A DNA stretch of 64,000 bases from Vibrio owensii CAIM 1854 = LMG 25443 (lineage in GTDB: Bacteria; Pseudomonadota; Gammaproteobacteria; Enterobacterales; Vibrionaceae). Numbering within the stretch: the stretch's first letter is position 1; each line of letters begins with the position of its first letter. Under the pieces are notes generated by a model that saw only the letters and a program-made list of their open reading frames with translations, was not told the DNA's origin and made no database searches. The translations under genes and the position numbers were made by a program. The stretch spans positions 1 to 64,000 of the forward strand of contig NZ_JPRD01000057.1 of assembly GCF_000817815.1 (NCBI RefSeq). The letters are read 5' to 3'. Shown piece by piece: positions 1-7,346 of this stretch.

Positions 1-86
1 ACTGATCGGCATTAGAGCACGGCGCTCCTCTTTTTTATTGTGCTTAAGCTATCTTGCGAATGTCTTTGCCGATGACCACTACCTCG

Positions 87-1535
87 TTAGTAATAGAGCT
101 TAATGGTTTCGAGTTTGTATGGTGGATGAAGGTAAGGTTCGAGTTCGCTACGACGATTGTTGAGTCTCTCTAGCAGCTTGTAGGCAATAAAGTAATGGTT
201 AATGTTGCTGACATAGCGTATCGGTTCTAGTCCGATGTATTGCCGCGTCACCACTTCCACATTGCCGAACCAAACATTGGGATCATACCCTTTTTCTTTG
301 GCGATTCTTCTCATCTTCCTCATGTTACCCGGCCCTGCATTGTAGGCTGCGAGGCAGAAGTAAATGATGTCGTTTTCGCTGATGTTTTCATCGTTGAAGA
401 AGTACTTCCGAAGATAATGCATGTACTTCAAACCAGCGTGAATATTGGGTTCTTTCTCGTAGATGTTGGAAATGTTGATGGCTCTATCTCTCGCCGTAGT
501 CGGCAAGATCTGCATGATGCCCACCGCCCCTTTGTGAGAAATGACGTTTTGGTTCAATCCGGATTCTTGAAAGCCTTGAGCCAGCATCAGTAAATGGTTG
601 AATTGATACTCCTGAGAATACGCGTAGAAGATATCTAACAATTCTTTAGAACGAACTGCATTGTCTCGGTTAAGGAACTTTCTCAACCATTTGTCGTTTT
701 CGAGATACCTTTCATTGACCACATTGCCGAACAAAGTTCCTATCCGAACTTCCTTGATAAATTTGTTCACCGCCTCTTCTAACTGTGGCGAATCTTGTCG
801 TATTCCCCATCCAATTTGTGCATTTTCCCTGACGGTGATTTGATTATGAAACGCCACGCCAGGAAAGATATTCCCCCACATCCCCGTCTTGTGTCGGTCG
901 AGCACGGTGATATCGATAATGCCCGCACTGACCATTTCGAGAACCTCATAGTCTTGCATGATTTCATCAAGAAACAAGATATTAATCAGCGGTTTGTTTT
1001 GTATCGTGAAGTAGTTATTTACCTTGGTTAGGCTCTTATGGTAACTCGAGCTTTCTCTCACCCAAACATCCAATCCACTCAAATCATCCACGGTTTTAAT
1101 GTCCGAGTATCTGGTGTTGGTCACAATGATTTCTGAGACGTTTTCTCTCACCGGATCGCTAAACGCAATCAGCTCTTTACGCTCATTGGTAATGGTTAGA
1201 TTCGCAACTATGACGTCACCATAACCAGCAATCAATTTGGGGATGAGTTCGTTTCTTGCGACCGGAATAACCTGAATATTGATCGCCTTTTTGTTCTTCC
1301 TTAAATAGCGTTCAAATTCGTAAATAAGCTCAGAGATAATGCCTTTCGGCTTACCATTTTGGATGTAGTAAAAACCCAGATCAGCAGACACCAAAATACG
1401 AACGGCTTTCTTTTCCTTCAGGGTATCTAAATCCCCCACGTAGGGGTCAGACTTTAAAGGAGAGAGTTCCAATGCGACACTGGTATGAGAGAAAGACCAA
1501 AGACACAGGACGATGCAAAGTATTTTACCCACCAT
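87..1535 (-). CDS. MltF-like membrane-bound lytic murein transglycosylase
   Basis: The protein joins a periplasmic solute-binding (SBP_bac_3-like) domain, roughly residues 40-275, to a C-terminal lysozyme-like SLT domain, roughly 300-470. This is the architecture of MltF, which cleaves peptidoglycan glycosidic bonds non-hydrolytically. The SLT motifs are visible: the catalytic glutamate in GFQESGLN, then GAVGIMQILPTTA, then AAYNAGPGN. I chose the ATG at 1535 because it opens a signal peptide (VGKILCIVLCLWSFS). An ATG at 1559 and a TTG at 1577 lie upstream in frame and cannot be excluded. The length of about 480 residues fits MltF. It stands alone, separated by a terminator from the porin gene. 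The substrate-binding half could instead make it a signalling variant, but the catalytic residue is intact. Confidence 0.85.
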   Translation of the reverse strand: MVGKILCIVLCLWSFSHTSVALELSPLKSDPYVGDLDTLKEKKAVRILVSADLGFYYIQNGKPKGIISELIYEFERYLRKNKKAINIQVIPVARNELIPKLIAGYGDVIVANLTITNERKELIAFSDPVRENVSEIIVTNTRYSDIKTVDDLSGLDVWVRESSSYHKSLTKVNNYFTIQNKPLINILFLDEIMQDYEVLEMVSAGIIDITVLDRHKTGMWGNIFPGVAFHNQITVRENAQIGWGIRQDSPQLEEAVNKFIKEVRIGTLFGNVVNERYLENDKWLRKFLNRDNAVRSKELLDIFYAYSQEYQFNHLLMLAQGFQESGLNQNVISHKGAVGIMQILPTTARDRAINISNIYEKEPNIHAGLKYMHYLRKYFFNDENISENDIIYFCLAAYNAGPGNMRKMRRIAKEKGYDPNVWFGNVEVVTRQYIGLEPIRYVSNINHYFIAYKLLERLNNRRSELEPYLHPPYKLETIKLYY

Positions 1536-1631
1536 GAGCTTATCCGTTCGCCAAATCATTAATGATAATTTTAGCAATAAAAGCTCATGGGCATGTCTTA
1601 GGTCTGAGCCTGACCTTGTTCAAGAAATAAA

Positions 1632-1658
1632 AATAGCCCGCTTCGGGGGCGGGCTATT
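1632..1658 (-). terminator. Rho-independent terminator of the porin gene
   Basis: A perfect 10-bp stem (AATAGCCCGC / GCGGGCTATT) with a 7-nt loop is followed, reading leftward, by a T-rich tract. It lies 32 bp beyond the porin stop codon. Confidence 0.85.
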
Positions 1659-1689
1659 GGAAAGAATCTTAATTTATTTGTAGCTTGGA

Positions 1690-2406
1690 TTAGAAGCTGT
1701 ACGTCACACCAACACGGCTACGTAGCTGACGTGATGAGCTGTCATCACAAGAGCTGTTACATTGAACGTTACCGAATTCTACGTATGGACGCCAATCCCA
1801 ACCTTTCTCTTTGTAGCCTAGTTTAAAGTTGTAGTCCCATTCGTACTTACCATCGCGGTTACCTAGCTTCCACTCATCGCTGAAGAAATCTTCTTTGTAG
1901 TTTGCTTCAAAACCAAATTGCCAAGCGTTCCAGTTGTAATCGATGTTACCCGTGATTTTACTCGCGTTCAGTGAATCGTGTTGTTTGCCGTCTAGACCTG
2001 TTGATGTTTTACCAGATGCGTAGTTGCGGAACTCGTGACGGTAGCGAAGCTTGGTTGTGATACCAGAATCGAATTTGTATTGAACACGAACCTGAGGTTT
2101 GTACGTTACGGCTTCGTCACCAAAGGTAATTGGCATCGATGTGGTTACACGCCAGTTGTTATCAAATTTGAAGTGGTAACCGTATTCGAATTCGCTATCA
2201 CCACGTTGAAGCTCGCTTAAGTTGCCAGTGTGCTTCATCTCTACGCCGTAGTAGTGGTTACCTGTGCTGCCACCAATTTTGATACGACCTGCCCACTGCT
2301 CTGAATCGTGTTTGTATTCTTCACGGAAGTCTAGAGACGCGGCTGAAATGCTACCTGCAAAAAGGGTTGTCGCGATCGCTAAAGCAATTTGTTTTTTAGA
2401 AGTCAT
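1690..2406 (-). CDS. KdgM-family oligosaccharide-specific outer membrane porin
   Basis: The 238-residue protein has a clear signal peptide (MTSKKQIALAIATTLFAGSISA), then a beta-rich chain that starts SLDFREEYKHDS and ends in an aromatic residue (GVTYSF), as outer membrane barrels do. The length, the charged alternating strands and the N-terminal motif fit the KdgM family of monomeric 12-strand porins, which admit acidic oligosaccharides such as oligogalacturonate or oligoalginate. Next to alginate lyases and ToaA-like symporters, the likely cargo is unsaturated oligoalginate. Two cysteines near the C-terminus (CNSSC) could form a small disulfide loop. A degenerate copy of the locus operator lies 24 bp upstream of the start. 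The family assignment is firm; the substrate is inferred from context. Confidence 0.85.
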   Translation of the reverse strand: MTSKKQIALAIATTLFAGSISAASLDFREEYKHDSEQWAGRIKIGGSTGNHYYGVEMKHTGNLSELQRGDSEFEYGYHFKFDNNWRVTTSMPITFGDEAVTYKPQVRVQYKFDSGITTKLRYRHEFRNYASGKTSTGLDGKQHDSLNASKITGNIDYNWNAWQFGFEANYKEDFFSDEWKLGNRDGKYEWDYNFKLGYKEKGWDWRPYVEFGNVQCNSSCDDSSSRQLRSRVGVTYSF

Positions 2407-2429
2407 AGTAATGTTCCACTGTAAATAAA

Positions 2430-2440
2430 TTGTATTTCAA
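2430..2440 (-). promoter_or_regulatory. Degenerate copy of the locus operator upstream of the porin
   Basis: TTGTATTTCAA matches the core of the operator in front of the two symporters (TTGTAGTACAA) at 9 of 11 positions. It sits in the 71-bp gap upstream of the porin start. It could be a weak site or chance. Confidence 0.35.
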
Positions 2441-2477
2441 AGTGGCGACGCGCATACACGCCGCCCTTTTTAGGGTT

Positions 2478-3737
2478 TTATTGTTTTGGGTAAAGCAATT
2501 CGATATCGCGCTGAGCCCAAACTTCTGCCAAGTTCTTCTTCACTGTGAAGCGGCTAAAGTCAGTTTCGATTGCCAGTTTCACCCACTCAGGTTTCTCCAT
2601 CGCCACACCTGCTTTTAGGTAAATCGGTGTCATGCGCTCTACGCGGCGTGGATTGTCTTTCGCGGTGTATGGCCAGTCAGACGCAGGATCTTGATAAGTC
2701 GCCATTAGCTGAATACCTTGCGCTAATGAGCCACCTTTCTTGTTTTGGTAGTGCCATAGGTCGATGCCCACTTTGTCACCGATTTGAGCGATGCCGACCA
2801 ATGGATCTAAGCTGAAGTAGTGGTAGTGGTATGCGCGAGTACGTTCGATTTCATGAGGCTGAGAGCCGTCTTTTTCAAACTGAGTGTCTACGCGCATCTT
2901 GCCTTTTTGAACCATCTGTTTTGCGAGAGGCTCATTACCTAAGAAGTAAGCAATACTGGCGACTTGGAAGTCATACCAAGTGCCGTGGTTGTTTGCCGCA
3001 GCAGCTTCGCCTTTCGGGCCACCTGATAGGTCGTCAACAATCAACCAATCTAGGTATTCGCCGTACCACTGTGTAATTTGCTGTTCGTCTTTATCCGTCC
3101 AAGCAGGAGAAAGCGATAGGATGGCGATTGAGTCCAGCATGCGATCGGCCAGAGTACGTGTATCAATAATGCCGCCACGACGACCTTCTGCACGACCAGG
3201 TACGCCCTGACCGTAATTCACGTTCGGGTTCATCTTAGTTTCATCATTCATGAACCAAGTACGAACGTATTCGATACCTTGTTTTGCGTATTTCTCGTCT
3301 TGGCTGAAGTAATAAGCTAATGCCAATGCGCGAACAGAACGAGTGAAGTGACCGATACGTTTAGAATCTGTTTCAGCTGTTTTCGATGCTGGGTTAGTTT
3401 TGCCATCGTGACGAACCCAAGGAAGGCCATCTTCTTTCGATTCATCCGGCCACCAGTACGGGCTGATGCTCATGTAATCGTTTTTGCTACCGCTTGGTGG
3501 CGTCATACCTTTCGCCGTTACCGTAAACGGGCCATCTTTCATCGCCAGTTCTGCTTCTTCAATAAGACGGTCGTACGCGTCTTTCATTGAATCGCTCGCT
3601 TTATCTGACTGTAAAACAGCGCGGTTTTGTTCAAGCGTTGCTTCATCAAGGAACACAAAGTCTGCAGCAAGAGTGTTAGCACTGAAAAGAATGGCGCTGA
3701 GGCAGGTTGCTAGATGTAGAGGTCGTAGGGGTTTCAT
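2478..3737 (-). CDS. Secreted alginate-lyase-family polysaccharide lyase (PF05426-like)
   Basis: A 419-residue protein with a signal peptide (LHLATCLSAILFSANTLAA) and an all-alpha toroid-like sequence of the Alginate_lyase family. The SISPYWWPDES segment near residue 91, the NNHGTWYD block at 249-255 and the HEIERTRAYHYHYF block at 295-308 fit the Asn/His/Arg/Tyr catalytic arrangement of PL5-type lyases; the His-to-Arg spacing of about 48 is close to theirs. PL38 is an alternative class. It should beta-eliminate alginate or a related uronate polymer in the periplasm or outside the cell. The gene is 71 bp upstream of the porin in the same direction and probably co-transcribed with it. An operator-like palindrome lies just upstream. 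Family confidence is high; the exact PL class and mannuronate or guluronate preference are not determined. Confidence 0.8.
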   Translation of the reverse strand: MKPLRPLHLATCLSAILFSANTLAADFVFLDEATLEQNRAVLQSDKASDSMKDAYDRLIEEAELAMKDGPFTVTAKGMTPPSGSKNDYMSISPYWWPDESKEDGLPWVRHDGKTNPASKTAETDSKRIGHFTRSVRALALAYYFSQDEKYAKQGIEYVRTWFMNDETKMNPNVNYGQGVPGRAEGRRGGIIDTRTLADRMLDSIAILSLSPAWTDKDEQQITQWYGEYLDWLIVDDLSGGPKGEAAAANNHGTWYDFQVASIAYFLGNEPLAKQMVQKGKMRVDTQFEKDGSQPHEIERTRAYHYHYFSLDPLVGIAQIGDKVGIDLWHYQNKKGGSLAQGIQLMATYQDPASDWPYTAKDNPRRVERMTPIYLKAGVAMEKPEWVKLAIETDFSRFTVKKNLAEVWAQRDIELLYPKQ

Positions 3738-3760
3738 TATTATCGGCCTTATATCTTGAG

Positions 3761-3779
3761 TTAAAATACTACAAATATA
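3761..3779 (-). promoter_or_regulatory. Operator-like palindrome upstream of the lyase gene
   Basis: On the minus strand this reads TATATTTGTAGTATTTTAA. It shares the TATTTGTAGTA half with the palindromes in front of both symporter genes. It lies 24 bp before the lyase start, in the promoter/leader zone. A common uronate-responsive regulator is inferred. Confidence 0.5.
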
Positions 3780-4153
3780 GTACCCAGCCGATGTTGAGCG
3801 TTCTGTGAATTAGATCTAATTGTATGATTTATCCACGCTATCAAACTTTGTTACAACCACCAAATTTAACATTAACTTATTGATATTAAATATATTACCG
3901 ATATTTACAGCTCATTAATTGTCTTAATATTTAGGCTAAAAATGTGCTCTACCGCATATTTTTGCACCAAATGAGTTCATTTTTATTTGTCATACAATAT
4001 AATCATTTCAAGTTTTTGAGACACAGAACATCAAATTGCTATTGACGCACACTTTTTCGCTCTGTCCTTTTCTACATAAAGTCCAATAACAGGTTAAGCA
4101 TCGCTTGGTTATAGAGATGAAATGAGAAAGGCCGAGGCTATATAAGCAGAGGT
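3780..4153. other. Intergenic stretch, no gene recognised
   Basis: This AT-rich stretch between the divergent lyase and the micro-ORF contains no open frame with a credible start and no recognisable RNA. It presumably holds the lyase promoter. Confidence 0.5.
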
Positions 4154-4180
4154 CACTTATGTCAGGCTGAGACATAAGTG
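4154..4180 (+). other. Perfect 10-bp stem-loop upstream of the micro-ORF
   Basis: CACTTATGTC and GACATAAGTG form a perfect stem with a 7-nt loop. No T-run follows, so it is not a classical terminator. It lies 63 bp before a 45-codon membrane-protein ORF and could be a leader hairpin or a protein-binding palindrome. Confidence 0.55.
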
Positions 4181-4243
4181 GGTAGAAGAATTAAGTAAGT
4201 AGAAGAAATAGCGAATAGAGGCAAAGTACAGCGAACAAGATGG

Positions 4244-4381
4244 ATGCGACCAGTGAAACTTTCAACATTGAAGAATACTGTTTTGTCATCCCTACTCGCT
4301 GTTGCTCAAGTCTTGATGGTTCTAAGCAGCTTATTGTTACTTCCAACGGTTGTGGTTCTCATTGGGCTTAAATGGCTGTAG
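4244..4381 (+). CDS. Putative 45-residue single-pass membrane protein
   Basis: An ATG at 4244 opens 45 codons ending in TAG at 4379-4381. The product starts MRPVKLSTLKNTVLSS, has a basic N-terminus, a long hydrophobic core (LLAVAQVLMVLSSLLLLP, then VVVLIGL) and ends KWL. That is a typical small inner membrane protein layout with an amphipathic lead-in. A second ATG at 4240 in another frame encodes a hydrophilic, less convincing peptide. The ribosome site is weak (AGAGG about 20 nt upstream), which is the main reason for doubt. It sits alone between the alginate lyase and the first symporter, downstream of a strong hairpin. I do not recognise a family. Confidence 0.4.
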   Translation: MRPVKLSTLKNTVLSSLLAVAQVLMVLSSLLLLPTVVVLIGLKWL

Positions 4382-4524
4382 CGGTTTGTCTTTTGTAACA
4401 GACACTTATAGAGACAAATCAACAGCCTGGTTTCGCTATCAATAGGTAGCAAGCCAAGGAAAACGCTTAATTGGTTATGACTAATTGCGCTTTTAGGAGT
4501 AGTGACTTAAGTGGGAAATGTTTA

Positions 4525-4592
4525 ATACCAATCGGCATAAGTAAAGCGCCGAGATCGATCAGACGAGGATGATGACTTGTGTCGATTGGTAT
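4525..4592. repeat. Short inverted-repeat element
   Basis: The ends are exact inverted copies (ATACCAATCG at 4525-4534, CGATTGGTAT at 4583-4592). The arms extend to about 18 bp with two mismatches (…GCATAAGT against …ACACAAGT). The element is about 68 bp, in a non-coding gap. It resembles small palindromic repeats scattered in Vibrio genomes; copy number cannot be judged from one window. Confidence 0.55.
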
Positions 4593-4639
4593 AGTTGCTC
4601 CCATATCATAACAACACTTTACAGAGCCTAGCTTTGTTG

Positions 4640-4836
4640 AACTTTGCAATGATTGTCGAAGATCTTACAGCGTAACGTGCTTAGCAGCGATGAGAGATAT
4701 ACCCCTCGAGTATCTTTCAGCTACATCCAGAACCTCGTTTCACTGTTCTATTGCAATCCAACAGAGCCCTTGGCTCAGACGGTATCAATACCGTTTTTCG
4801 CCCACGCATTACAGGCATGTCGTGGGCGTTTTTTTA
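4640..4836 (+). ncRNA. Candidate small RNA or untranslated transcript ending in tandem terminators
   Basis: No convincing protein is encoded here, yet the stretch ends in two adjacent hairpins on the plus strand. The first is ACGGTAT/ATACCGT followed by TTTT (4779-4798). The second is an 8-bp stem CGCCCACG/CGTGGGCG followed by seven T (4799-4835). The nearest plus-strand gene upstream is only the doubtful micro-ORF, so a free-standing transcript is a reasonable reading. I could not match it to a known Vibrio RNA, and the 5' end is a guess. Confidence 0.35.
4799..4835 (+). terminator. Strong Rho-independent terminator
   Basis: An 8-bp GC-rich stem (CGCCCACG / CGTGGGCG) with a 14-nt loop is followed by a run of seven T. 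It ends whatever transcript covers 4.2-4.8 kb. Confidence 0.8.
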
Positions 4837-5075
4837 TCTGCAATAGTCATACAAATCTGACAATACTTCACACCTTCTTACGCCGTTATAACCCTTATTA
4901 ACTAAGGCTATAAACGCTATTGAACCAATCGAGTGCACGCCAAAGTCATTGATAAGTTTTCGTGATATTGACTTGGTACACCCTTCCCCTTTTGAGTGCA
5001 ATGTCAATATCCGATCATGATCACTTGTATGATTATTGAAATGACCCATTCCGGATCATTCGTCACGCTTTTGAG

Positions 5076-5093
5076 TTATTGTACTACAAATAA
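5076..5093 (+). promoter_or_regulatory. Operator palindrome upstream of the first symporter
   Basis: TTATTGTACTACAAATAA is a near-perfect palindrome. It is repeated with one base changed in front of the second symporter and partly in front of the lyase. It lies 58 bp before the symporter start. The regulator is not in this window; the shape fits a GntR- or KdgR-class dimer. Confidence 0.7.
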
Positions 5094-5150
5094 GCAAACT
5101 GATAGTTAGTATTGCCTCAAGACATTAAATAACGATCAAAAGGTCTAAAG

Positions 5151-6932
5151 ATGGAACTCAATACCCTTATTGTAGGCATCTACTTTCTATTCTTAATTGC
5201 AATAGGTTGGATGTTCAGAACGTTTACCAATACGACTAGTGACTATTTCCGAGGCGGCGGCAACATGCTTTGGTGGATGGTTGGTGCAACGGCCTTCATG
5301 ACGCAGTTCTCTGCATGGACGTTTACTGGTGCTGCTGGTAAAGCTTATAACGATGGTTTCGCGGTTGCGGTTATCTTCCTAGCAAACGCATTCGGTTACT
5401 TTATGAACTTTGCGTATTTCGCACCAAAGTTCCGCCAGCTACGTGTAGTGACGGTAATTGAAGCGATTCGTATGCGTTTCGGCACCACGAACGAACAAGT
5501 CTTTACTTGGTCTTCAATGCCAAACAGTGTGGTATCTGCTGGTGTTTGGTTGAATGCACTGGCGATCATCGCTTCTGGTATTTTCGGCTTTGATATGACA
5601 GCAACCATCTGGATTACTGGTTTGGTGGTACTGATGATGTCAGTAACGGGTGGCTCTTGGGCAGTTATCGCGTCTGACTTCATGCAGATGGTGATCATCA
5701 TGGCGGTAACAGTAACTTGTGCAGTTGTTGCGATTGTTCAAGGCGGCGGCATTACTGAAGTCATCAGTAACTTCCCTGTCGCAGAAGGCGGTTCTTTCGT
5801 CTCTGGTAACAACCTGAACTACCTAAGCATCTTTAGCATTTGGGCGTTCTTCATCTTTGTTAAGCAGTTCTCTATTACCAACAACATGTTGAACTCTTAC
5901 CGCTACCTTGCAGCAAAAGACTCGAAAAACGCGAAGAAAGCAGCATTGCTAGCGTGTGTTCTAATGCTAGGCGGTGTATTCATTTGGTTCATGCCTTCTT
6001 GGTACATCGCGGGTCAAGGCGTAGACCTATCAGCCGCTTACCCAGATGCAGGCAGCAAAGCAGGCGACTTCGCTTACCTTTACTTCGTACAAGAGTACAT
6101 GCCAGCGGGTATGGTTGGCCTTCTCGTAGCAGCAATGTTTGCCGCGACCATGTCTTCAATGGACTCAGGTCTAAACCGCAACTCTGGTATCTTCGTTAAG
6201 AACTTCTACGAACCAGTGATTCGCCGTGGCCAAGCATCAGAGAAAGAGTTGGTAACGGTATCAAAAATTACCTCAACGGTATTTGGTATTGCCATCATCC
6301 TGGTTGCGCAGTTCATCAACTCACTAAAAGGCCTGAGCCTGTTCGACACCATGATGTACGTTGGTGCCTTGATCGGCTTCCCAATGACCATCCCTGCATT
6401 CCTAGGCTTCTTTATTAAGAAAACGCCAGACTGGGCTGGTTGGGGCACGCTGATTGTCGGTGGTCTTGTCTCTTACGTTGTTGGTTTCGTTATCACTGCT
6501 GACATGGTTTCTTCAGCATTTGGTCTTGAACAGCTTACTGGCCGTGAATGGTCAGACGTTAAAGTCGCGATTGGTCTAGTTGGCCACATTACGCTAACGG
6601 GTGGCTTCTTCGTTCTATCAACGCTGTTCTACAAGCCTCTAAGTGAGAAACGTCAGGCAGACGTAGATAAGTTCTTCGACAACCTATCAACACCACTTGT
6701 TGCTGAATCTACAGAGCAGAAAATTCTAGATAACAAGCAACGTCAAATGCTTGGCAAGCTCATCGCAGTCGCTGGTGTAGGCGTAATGCTGATGGCGCTA
6801 CTGCCAAACCCAATGTGGGGACGCTTAGTCTTCATCTTGTGTGGTGCCATTGTTGGTGGCGTTGGTCTACTACTTGTTAAAGCGGTTGACGACAACGGTA
6901 CTCAAACCCAACAAGCGGTAACCGAAAGCTAA
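5151..6932 (+). CDS. ToaA-like sodium:solute (SSS family) symporter
   Basis: A 593-residue polytopic membrane protein of the sodium/solute symporter family. It opens MELNTLIVGIYFLFLIAIGW as the first transmembrane helix, has the family's DYFRGGGNMLWWMVGATAFMTQFSAWTFTGAAGKAY segment near residues 32-66 and the SSMDSGLNRNSGIFVKNF block near 340. It matches the description of ToaA/ToaB/ToaC, the Vibrio splendidus symporters that import unsaturated oligo- or mono-alginate. Next to two lyases and a porin, uptake of alginate breakdown products with sodium is the likely role. A paralogue follows 414 bp downstream. Each copy has its own operator and terminator, so they are separate transcription units. 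Confidence 0.85.
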   Translation: MELNTLIVGIYFLFLIAIGWMFRTFTNTTSDYFRGGGNMLWWMVGATAFMTQFSAWTFTGAAGKAYNDGFAVAVIFLANAFGYFMNFAYFAPKFRQLRVVTVIEAIRMRFGTTNEQVFTWSSMPNSVVSAGVWLNALAIIASGIFGFDMTATIWITGLVVLMMSVTGGSWAVIASDFMQMVIIMAVTVTCAVVAIVQGGGITEVISNFPVAEGGSFVSGNNLNYLSIFSIWAFFIFVKQFSITNNMLNSYRYLAAKDSKNAKKAALLACVLMLGGVFIWFMPSWYIAGQGVDLSAAYPDAGSKAGDFAYLYFVQEYMPAGMVGLLVAAMFAATMSSMDSGLNRNSGIFVKNFYEPVIRRGQASEKELVTVSKITSTVFGIAIILVAQFINSLKGLSLFDTMMYVGALIGFPMTIPAFLGFFIKKTPDWAGWGTLIVGGLVSYVVGFVITADMVSSAFGLEQLTGREWSDVKVAIGLVGHITLTGGFFVLSTLFYKPLSEKRQADVDKFFDNLSTPLVAESTEQKILDNKQRQMLGKLIAVAGVGVMLMALLPNPMWGRLVFILCGAIVGGVGLLLVKAVDDNGTQTQQAVTES

Positions 6933-6941
6933 ATCTACCTT

Positions 6942-6969
6942 ATGAAGCGGTTGTACACAGCCGCTTCAT
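6942..6969 (+). terminator. Terminator of the first symporter gene
   Basis: ATGAAGCGG and CCGCTTCAT form a 9-bp stem with a 10-nt loop, followed by TCTTCCCTT, 10 bp after the stop codon. Confidence 0.7.
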
Positions 6970-7272
6970 TCTTCCCTTATCACTCAGGTCTATTTGTTTA
7001 CTTTTTTGTTAAGTCCGTTGCGGTTGAGACATTAAATAACCAGCGAATTTAACAAAGAAATAATCATACAAAATAAGCAAAATGTATAACCAAAGTTTCT
7101 TGTTGAAACGATAATCGGATGTAATTAACGGGGTTCCATACTGACAAAACTCATCATAAGTTATTGAATAATCGATTTTAAGTTCACAACCATCAGTTCA
7201 TGTAGATAGAAGTAGAAGAATGTACTGGGTCAAGCAGATTTCCAGTATTAATCACTCCATCACACAATTGAA
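6970..7272. other. Intergenic region between the paired symporters
   Basis: AT-rich sequence with no ORF or RNA that I can support. It presumably holds the distal promoter elements of the second symporter. Confidence 0.5.
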
Positions 7273-7290
7273 TTATTGTAGTACAAATAA
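7273..7290 (+). promoter_or_regulatory. Operator palindrome upstream of the second symporter
   Basis: TTATTGTAGTACAAATAA differs at one position from the copy at 5076-5093 and lies 56 bp before the start codon, almost the same spacing as in the first copy. Confidence 0.7.
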
Positions 7291-7346
7291 ATAATCGAAC
7301 GGATAATATATCTAGCAGAAATCAATGACTATGAGAAGGTCGAAAA

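Noticed and set aside
4467..4649. 60-codon minus-strand frame in the 4.5 kb gap
   Set aside because: It runs through the inverted-repeat element and has no protein-like pattern or start site.
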